Shown here in pieces: positions 5,429 to 9,673 of a DNA stretch of 9,673 bases (position 1 is its first letter; each line of letters opens with the position of its first letter). A program made the position numbers and the translations under genes. The notes under the pieces were generated by a model. It saw nothing but the letters and a program-made list of their open reading frames with translations, had not been told where the DNA came from and made no database searches. Source of the DNA: Lysobacterales bacterium (GTDB lineage Bacteria; Pseudomonadota; Gammaproteobacteria; Xanthomonadales; S139-57); the NCBI GenBank assembly GCA_026993285.1, contig JALWTZ010000002.1, forward strand, positions 1-9,673, given 5' to 3'.

Positions 5429-7504
5429 ATGGCTGAATCGGCCGCCGGCCTGGATGCCCCCCTGACCGTTCTCAACGGGGTTGGTCAGGTGGTGGCGGCC
5501 CGGTTGCAGAAACTGGGGCTGGAACGGATCTTCGACCTGTTGCTGCATCTGCCCCTGCGTTATCAGGACCGCTCGCGCATCACCCCGGTCGCCCAGCTGC
5601 AACCGGGCCAGCATGCGCAATTTACCGGCCGGATTGTACAGGCACAGGTATTGCACCGGCGCAAGCGCATCCTGCAATGCGTGCTGGAACAGGACGGCGC
5701 ACAGATCACCCTGACCTTTTTTCGTTTCTATCAAAGCCAGTTGAAACAAATGCAGGCCGGTGATTGCCTGTTCTGTGCCGGCGAAATCCGTGCCGGTTTC
5801 AATGGCCGGCTGGAATGTATTCATCCCGAATGGAAAGCCCTGAAAGGCTCGACCGTAGCCCTGCCGGCCAGCAACTGCTATACGGCTATTTACCCGGCTG
5901 CCGATGGTGTTTCCCAAAGCCTGTTGCAGGCGCTGGTCGCTCAGGCGCTGGAACGGCTGCCCCCGCACTTGCAGCCGCTTGCGCCATCGCTACCGGGGCA
6001 AGACATGCATCTGGCACAGGCCTTGCGCCTCCTGCATCAACCACCGTTGGGCTGGCCCCAGGCCGAGCTGCCCCGTCAGCTGGAACCGGCTCGTCAATGT
6101 CTGGCTGCCGAAGAACTGCTGGCCCATGCCCTCGGCCTGCGAAAACTGCGGCAGCAGTTGCAGGCCAGTCCGGCTCCTGCCCTGCAACTGCGCCCGGAAA
6201 CCCGTCAGGCTTTCCTGAATCAGCTACCCTTCGAACCCACGGCGGCCCAGCGGCGGGTAAGTACCGAAATCGCCCGTGACCTGGCTGGAGAAAAGCCCAT
6301 GCTGCGCCTGTTGCAGGGTGATGTGGGCGCGGGCAAGACCCTGGTGGCGGCACTGGCGGCGCTGGCGGCGATTGACAGCGGCTATCAGGTAGCCATTCTG
6401 GCTCCCACGGAAGTGCTGGCCGAACAGCATCACCAGCAGTTCCGGCGCTGGTTTGAGCCGCTTGGCTATTCGGTGGTCCACTTGTCTGCCCGCCTGACGC
6501 CGGCGGAAAAACGGCAGAGCCTGGCGGCCATGGCGGAAGGGGTGCCACTGGTCACCGGTACGCATGCCCTGCTGGAAGAAGACGCCCGGTTTGCCCGCCT
6601 GGGCCTGGCCATTATCGACGAACAGCATCGTTTTGGCGTGCATCAGCGGCTCAAGCTGCGTGACAAGGGGGAACAGGCCGGCCTCAGGCCACACCAGCTG
6701 ATCATGACCGCCACCCCCATACCCCGCACCCTGGCCATGACCGCCTATGCGGATCTGGATGTGTCGGTCATTGATGAACTGCCCCCCGGCCGCAGCCCGG
6801 TGGAAACGCGGGTGATCAGCAACCAGCGCCGGGATGAGGTGATTGCCCGCATCCGCAATTTCTGTGCCCGGGGGCAGCAGGTCTACTGGGTCTGTACCCT
6901 GATCGAGGAATCGGAAAAAATCCAGGCCCAGGCCGCGGAAGATACCTGCCATCAGCTGCAACAGGCACTGCCGGATCTGAAGGTTGCCCTGTTGCATGGG
7001 CGGATGAAGGCGGCGGAGAAACAGGCGGTGATGCAGGCCTTCAAGGCCGGAGAGATCCACCTGCTGGTGGCCACAACGGTGATCGAGGTGGGTGTGGATG
7101 TGCCCAATGCCACCCTGATGATCATCGAGAATGCCGAGCGGCTGGGGCTGGCCCAGCTGCACCAGCTGCGGGGACGGGTCGGGCGGGGGCAGCAGCAGAG
7201 CCATTGTCTGCTGCTCTATGAACCGGGATTGAGCGAAACCGCGCGCGCGCGACTGGAAACCATGCGTGCCAGTCATGATGGCTTCGAGATTGCCCGTCGC
7301 GATCTGGAGTTGCGTGGGCCGGGCGAGTTGCTGGGCACCCGCCAGAAAGGGGCCTTGCAGTTTCGCATCGCCAGCCTGGAACAGCACCAGCCGCTGATTA
7401 CCTGGGCCAATGAACAGGCGGATCGATTGCTGAAGGAACGGCCGGCAGATGCCGAAGCCCTGCGCGAGCGCTGGTTCCCCGCTGCTGACCGCTACCTGGC
7501 CTGA
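5429..7504 (+). CDS. recG: ATP-dependent DNA helicase RecG
   Basis: A 691-residue superfamily 2 helicase (E. coli RecG: 693) that regresses stalled forks and remodels branched DNA. The N-terminal wedge/OB domain is seen from L-N-G-V-G (15-19) through R-Y-Q-D-R-S (44-49). Helicase motifs are in order: motif I G-D-V-G-A-G-K-T (297-304), Ia A-P-T-E-V-L-A-E-Q (325-333), motif II D-E-Q-H-R-F-G (397-403, typical of RecG), motif III T-A-T-P-I-P-R-T (427-434), motif V A-T-T-V-I-E-V-G-V-D-V-P-N (548-560) and motif VI Q-L-R-G-R-V-G-R-G (579-587). The C-terminal ELRGPGELLGTRQ (627-639) corresponds to the TRG translocation motif. No frameshift or missing motif is seen. The ATG at 5429 has no clear Shine-Dalgarno and lies 11 bases after the ridA stop, so translational coupling is likely. 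Confidence 0.97.
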   Translation: MAESAAGLDAPLTVLNGVGQVVAARLQKLGLERIFDLLLHLPLRYQDRSRITPVAQLQPGQHAQFTGRIVQAQVLHRRKRILQCVLEQDGAQITLTFFRFYQSQLKQMQAGDCLFCAGEIRAGFNGRLECIHPEWKALKGSTVALPASNCYTAIYPAADGVSQSLLQALVAQALERLPPHLQPLAPSLPGQDMHLAQALRLLHQPPLGWPQAELPRQLEPARQCLAAEELLAHALGLRKLRQQLQASPAPALQLRPETRQAFLNQLPFEPTAAQRRVSTEIARDLAGEKPMLRLLQGDVGAGKTLVAALAALAAIDSGYQVAILAPTEVLAEQHHQQFRRWFEPLGYSVVHLSARLTPAEKRQSLAAMAEGVPLVTGTHALLEEDARFARLGLAIIDEQHRFGVHQRLKLRDKGEQAGLRPHQLIMTATPIPRTLAMTAYADLDVSVIDELPPGRSPVETRVISNQRRDEVIARIRNFCARGQQVYWVCTLIEESEKIQAQAAEDTCHQLQQALPDLKVALLHGRMKAAEKQAVMQAFKAGEIHLLVATTVIEVGVDVPNATLMIIENAERLGLAQLHQLRGRVGRGQQQSHCLLLYEPGLSETARARLETMRASHDGFEIARRDLELRGPGELLGTRQKGALQFRIASLEQHQPLITWANEQADRLLKERPADAEALRERWFPAADRYLA

Positions 7505-7511
7505 ATTGACC

Positions 7512-7534
7512 GCATGCCCGGGGCGGTGGCATGC
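7512..7534 (+). terminator. Hairpin after recG, possible weak terminator
   Basis: A perfect 7-base inverted repeat, GCATGCC (7512-7518) and GGCATGC (7528-7534), with a 9-base GC-rich loop, begins 8 bases after the recG stop. No T-run follows, so it is not a standard intrinsic terminator. It could attenuate transcription or protect the 3' end of the recG mRNA. Confidence 0.3.
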
Positions 7535-7553
7535 TGGTTGGGCCTTGGCCACC

Positions 7554-7558
7554 GGGAG
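7554..7558 (+). promoter_or_regulatory. Ribosome binding site fixing a GTG start
   Basis: GGGAG, followed by AA and then 5 bases, precedes a GTG at 7566 at the right spacing (7 bases). This is the best Shine-Dalgarno sequence upstream of the PLP enzyme gene. It selects GTG over the upstream open frame, which runs back into recG, and over the later internal ATGs, which would remove the export signal. Confidence 0.7.
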
Positions 7559-7565
7559 AACTGTC

Positions 7566-8900
7566 GTGAGTGTATCTTCTGTCAATGTACGCAGGCGCGT
7601 GTTGCTGCAAGGTGCCTGTGCCATGCCCTGCCTGGGGATGTTTTCCTCATCACGGGCGCAGACGGTCACGGAAGAATTTCAGCAGTTGGTTCAGGGGCTG
7701 GCAACGGGTAGCCCGGAAGCGGTTGCGCGAGATGAGCGTTACTGGCGGCAGGTCGCGCGTTTCTACGAAAAAACGCGTGGTATCGTCAATCTGGAACATG
7801 GCTACTGGGGCAAGATGGCCACGCCGGTACTGAACCACTACCTGGAAGCCACGCGCCGTATCAACCGGCAGAATGCCTTCTACGCGCGCAAGGGCTACGA
7901 AACGGATCTGGCGCAAAGCGTTCAGCGTACCGCCGAGGCATTGGGTGTAGGCGAGGATGAAATCGTGCTGACCCGTAATGCCAGTGAATCCATTCTCAAC
8001 CTGATTCGTCAGTATCGGGGCCTGAAGCCGGGTGATGTAGTGCTTTATGCCGATGTGGATTACCCCGCCTTCAAGCGTGACATGGCCTGGATGGGCACGG
8101 CCCGTGGGGTGAAACCGGTCATGCTGACCTTGCCTTCCAGGGCCACGCAACAGCAGATTCTGGATGCCTACCTGCAGGCCTTCGAACAGTATCCCCGTGC
8201 CCGTTTGCTACTGCTTACACATGTGAGTAACCAGCATGGTCTGGTGGTGCCGGTCCGCGAAATCGTCGCGGCAGCCCGCAAGCGGGGTATCGATGTCTTC
8301 TGTGACAACGCCCAGTCCTGGGGGCTGCTGGATTACACCATGGATGAGCTGGATGTGGATTTTGCCGTGTTCAATCTGCACAAGTGGATCGGTTCACCGG
8401 TAGGCGTGGGCGCCCTGTACATCCGCCGTAGCGCCCTGCACAAAATCGCGCCCTTTCCCGGTGTGTCGGATCCGGAAGAAAACCATATTCACAACCGGGC
8501 GCATATCGCCACCTCGAACTTTGCGGCCATGATCAGCGTGCCGGCCGCACTGGACTTTCACCAGGCCATCGGCGGCAAGAACAAGCAGGCCCGCCTGAAC
8601 TACCTGCGCAGCCTGTGGATGAATGAAGCGGAATCACTGGAGCGGATCGAGTTGCTGGGCGGGGCCGATGAAGCTTCCCGTACCGGCATGGGCTCATTTC
8701 GTATTCGAGGGAAAACCACCATCGCCGATGCCCAGGCCCTGCAGGCGCGTATCGAAAAGGAATTCGGTGTGTTTACCGTGATTCGCAAGGGGCTGGCCAG
8801 TGGTGCCTGTGTTCGGGTGACGCCGCAAGTATTCAATACACCGGATGAAATCGAGCAGCTGCTGGCCGCCCTGAAGGCCATCAACCGAAAGCCGGCCTGA
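7566..8900 (+). CDS. Tat-exported class V PLP enzyme (PvdN/CefD-like)
   Basis: 444 residues from a GTG start. The N-terminus N-V-R-R-R-V-L-L-Q-G-A fits a twin-arginine signal (Arg10-Arg11-V-L-L-Q). A short hydrophobic stretch and S-S-S-R-A-Q (27-32) follow, a likely signal peptidase site after Ala31. The mature part is a fold-type I, class V aminotransferase-like enzyme: N-L-E-H-G-Y-W-G near its start (75-82), D-V-D-Y-P-A-F (163-169), the PLP-contacting D-N-A-Q-S-W-G (247-253) and N-L-H-K-W-I-G-S-P-V-G (270-280), where Lys273 is the likely Schiff-base lysine. Relatives are commonly labelled isopenicillin N epimerase (CefD). The best-known Tat-exported member is PvdN, a periplasmic enzyme of pyoverdine maturation in Pseudomonas. 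No siderophore gene is visible here, so the substrate is unknown. Periplasmic location is inferred from the signal. PLP would have to bind before export, which suits the Tat route for folded proteins. Confidence 0.85.
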   Translation: MSVSSVNVRRRVLLQGACAMPCLGMFSSSRAQTVTEEFQQLVQGLATGSPEAVARDERYWRQVARFYEKTRGIVNLEHGYWGKMATPVLNHYLEATRRINRQNAFYARKGYETDLAQSVQRTAEALGVGEDEIVLTRNASESILNLIRQYRGLKPGDVVLYADVDYPAFKRDMAWMGTARGVKPVMLTLPSRATQQQILDAYLQAFEQYPRARLLLLTHVSNQHGLVVPVREIVAAARKRGIDVFCDNAQSWGLLDYTMDELDVDFAVFNLHKWIGSPVGVGALYIRRSALHKIAPFPGVSDPEENHIHNRAHIATSNFAAMISVPAALDFHQAIGGKNKQARLNYLRSLWMNEAESLERIELLGGADEASRTGMGSFRIRGKTTIADAQALQARIEKEFGVFTVIRKGLASGACVRVTPQVFNTPDEIEQLLAALKAINRKPA

Positions 8901-8912
8901 CACCCGATACCC

Positions 8913-8936
8913 GCGGGCAGGCTGTGGTCAGCCCGC
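8913..8936 (+). terminator. GC-rich hairpin after the PLP enzyme gene
   Basis: GCGGGC (8913-8918) pairs with GCCCGC (8931-8936). An alternative inner stem GGCTG/CAGCC overlaps it. The hairpin lies 12 bases after the stop. It lacks a following T-run, so termination is uncertain, though the position is right for separating this gene from ubiC. Confidence 0.35.
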
Positions 8937-8960
8937 ATTGGAGCACCGAGGCGGCTTTCC

Positions 8961-8969
8961 TGTTATCCT
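8961..8969 (+). promoter_or_regulatory. Possible extended -10 promoter for ubiC
   Basis: TG-T-TATCCT is an extended -10 pattern (TGnTATnnT) just ahead of the ubiC start codons. No convincing -35 lies 16-18 bases upstream. If active, transcription would begin near 8976, giving a leader of only about 4-10 bases before ATG 8980 or 8986, in keeping with the absence of a Shine-Dalgarno sequence there. Confidence 0.3.
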
Positions 8970-8985
8970 TGCGCGCCTGATGATC

Positions 8986-9519
8986 ATGAACCCGCCGCAC
9001 AGCCGTCTTTCTCCGGCCAGTCAGCCCGTGCGCTGGCTGTGCCATGCCAATGCCCTGGTGCCGGAGATGCCTCCCCGCCTGCGTCGCTGGCTATACAGCG
9101 AGGATTCACTCACCCGCCGCTTGCGCCGGGTTTGCCGCCAGCCTCTGCGGGTGGAGGTGTTGCAGCATGGCTATTCGCGGCCACAGCTGGAAGAGGCTCG
9201 CCTGCTGGGCTTGTTGCCAGGGCGAATGGCGCTGGTGCGGGAAGTGCGGCTGCTGGATGGAGAGGAAGCCGTGGTGGAGGCCCGCAGTATCATTCCGACC
9301 GCCGTGTTGCAGGGCAGCTGGCGCATGCTGGCCCGGCTGGGCGAGCAGCCACTGGGCGAGATCATTTTCACCCGGCCCGGCCTGAGCCGCACCGGGTTGG
9401 ATCTGTGTGTGCCCAGGGGGCAGGGCCACTGGGGGCGGCGCAACCACTACCGGCTTTCCGGTCAGCCCCTGCTGGTGGCCGAGTTTTTTCTGCCCGCCCT
9501 GTTGCATCGTCTGGACTGA
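8986..9519 (+). CDS. ubiC: Chorismate pyruvate-lyase
   Basis: Encodes UbiC, the cytosolic enzyme that converts chorismate to 4-hydroxybenzoate and pyruvate, the first committed step of ubiquinone synthesis. The 177-residue product (E. coli: 165) shows L-R-R-W-L-Y-S-E-D-S-L-T (32-43), V-R-E-V-R-L-L (84-90) with the expected active-site Arg85, A-R-S-I-I-P (99-104), L-G-E-Q-P-L-G-E-I-I-F-T (118-129) and W-G-R-R-N-H-Y-R-L-S-G-Q-P-L-L (149-163). A-E-F-F-L-P (165-170) holds the catalytic Glu166. The start is uncertain: ATG 8986, ATG 8980 (two residues longer) and TTG 8938 are all in frame, and none has a clear ribosome binding site. I prefer an ATG because the TTG extension has no family similarity and overlaps the preceding hairpin. 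ubiA, the usual partner, does not obviously follow. Confidence 0.93.
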   Translation: MNPPHSRLSPASQPVRWLCHANALVPEMPPRLRRWLYSEDSLTRRLRRVCRQPLRVEVLQHGYSRPQLEEARLLGLLPGRMALVREVRLLDGEEAVVEARSIIPTAVLQGSWRMLARLGEQPLGEIIFTRPGLSRTGLDLCVPRGQGHWGRRNHYRLSGQPLLVAEFFLPALLHRLD

Positions 9520-9524
9520 GGCGC

Positions 9525-9540
9525 ACGGGAAAAATCCCGT
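9525..9540 (+). terminator. Hairpin after ubiC
   Basis: ACGGGA (9525-9530) and TCCCGT (9535-9540) form a perfect 6-base stem closed by an AAAA tetraloop, 5 bases after the ubiC stop. There is no T-run afterwards. A terminator or mRNA 3'-end structure is the simplest reading. Confidence 0.35.
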
Positions 9541-9558
9541 ATCCCGCAGGGTTCAGGG

Positions 9559-9598
9559 GGGCGGCTTCGCCCGTCGCGAAAAACGGCAAACGGGCCGT
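9559..9598 (+). other. Set of competing hairpins before the last gene
   Basis: GGGCG/CGCCC (9559-9563 with 9568-9572, loop GCTT) is a compact stem. It shares bases with a second possible stem, GCCCGT/ACGGGC (9569-9574 with 9590-9595). That in turn overlaps a third, ACGGC/GCCGT (9583-9587 with 9594-9598). The stems are mutually exclusive. They lie upstream of the probable -10 element at 9607, so they may belong to the ubiC transcript end rather than to the leader of the next gene. Confidence 0.35.
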
Positions 9599-9606
9599 GG
9601 TTTCTG

Positions 9607-9612
9607 TATACT
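9607..9612 (+). promoter_or_regulatory. Probable -10 element for the gene at 9642
   Basis: TATACT matches 5 of 6 bases of the sigma-70 -10 consensus and lies 29 bases before the next ATG. No good -35 is visible at 16-18 bases upstream. A start near 9619 would leave a leader of about 23 bases, including the strong ribosome binding site at 9630-9637. Confidence 0.45.
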
Positions 9613-9641
9613 TCCTGCTTATTGCCTGCAAGGAGAGCCTG

Positions 9642-9673
9642 ATGCCGGGGATATTGCTGATCGAGCCTGTTCA
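9642..9673 (+). CDS. Start of an unidentified gene (5' end only)
   Basis: The ATG at 9642 is preceded 4 bases upstream by AAGGAGAG (9630-9637), a near-perfect Shine-Dalgarno sequence, so this is very likely a true translation start. Only ten full codons are in the window, reading M-P-G-I-L-L-I-E-P-V. The I-L-L-I-E strand recalls the first beta strand of response-regulator receiver domains, but ten residues are too few to assign a family. The gene runs off the right edge. Confidence 0.7.
   Translation, partial: MPGILLIEPV

Noticed and set aside
7239..7250. CG-alternating tract in recG as a Z-DNA or regulatory element
   Set aside because: It is short and encodes an ordinary Thr-Ala-Arg-Ala-Arg stretch within the conserved recG frame; chance in GC-rich coding sequence explains it.
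7449..7565. Longer N-terminus for the PLP enzyme starting inside recG
   Set aside because: It would bury the twin-arginine signal, and GTG 7566 has a well-placed GGGAG ribosome binding site.
6224..7669. Minus-strand open frame of 481 codons opposite recG
   Set aside because: It is in codon register with recG, all helicase motifs are on the plus strand, and the antisense product shows no domain features.
1..9673. Defence system, prophage, transposon, CRISPR array or tRNA-linked island
   Set aside because: All clear genes are conserved housekeeping or metabolic families on one strand with tight spacing. No direct-repeat array, transposase, integrase or tRNA-like sequence was seen.

Overview
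The window is about 9.7 kb of ordinary, densely packed chromosome from a GC-rich gammaproteobacterium. Every gene I recognise is on the plus strand and most gaps are under 25 bases. The core order rpoZ-spoT-ridA-recG resembles the classical rpoZ-spoT-recG neighbourhood of Pseudomonas and enteric bacteria, and cysZ, gluQ and ubiC are also typically proteobacterial. A type IV pilus-type (FimX-like) degenerate GGDEF-EAL protein points towards a Pseudomonadales/Oceanospirillales-like lineage. I cannot name a genus from the sequence alone.

Layout: (1) 1-917 is the 3' part of a GGDEF-EAL protein whose EAL domain has lost key catalytic residues. (2) 924-1649 is cysZ, a sulfate-permease-like membrane protein. 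(3) 1654-2511 is gluQ, the tRNA(Asp)-modifying glutamyl-queuosine synthetase. (4) 2553-2837 is rpoZ, the RNA polymerase omega subunit. (5) 2860-4986 is spoT, a full-length (p)ppGpp hydrolase/synthetase with one unusual substitution in its synthetase domain. (6) 5031-5417 is ridA, preceded by a consensus TATAAT. (7) 5429-7504 is recG. (8) 7566-8900 starts at GTG and encodes a class V PLP-dependent enzyme with a twin-arginine export signal. (9) 8986-9519 is ubiC, chorismate pyruvate-lyase. (10) 9520-9641 is a hairpin-rich gap with a likely promoter and a strong ribosome binding site, leading into the first codons of an unidentified gene at 9642.

Functionally the block mixes housekeeping roles. 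Omega and SpoT belong to the stringent response (omega forms part of a ppGpp site on RNA polymerase). GluQ modifies the tRNA(Asp) wobble base. RidA clears reactive enamines, which PLP enzymes release. RecG handles branched DNA, and UbiC starts ubiquinone synthesis. The first seven genes have gaps of 44 bases or less and probably include one or two operons, with likely breaks before rpoZ and before ridA.

I found no mobile element, CRISPR array, tRNA, rRNA or phage remnant, and nothing that amounts to a new multi-gene system. The items most worth a second look are the L-F-K-D variant of the SpoT RXKD motif, the predicted periplasmic PLP enzyme without a visible siderophore cluster, and the non-catalytic EAL domain.
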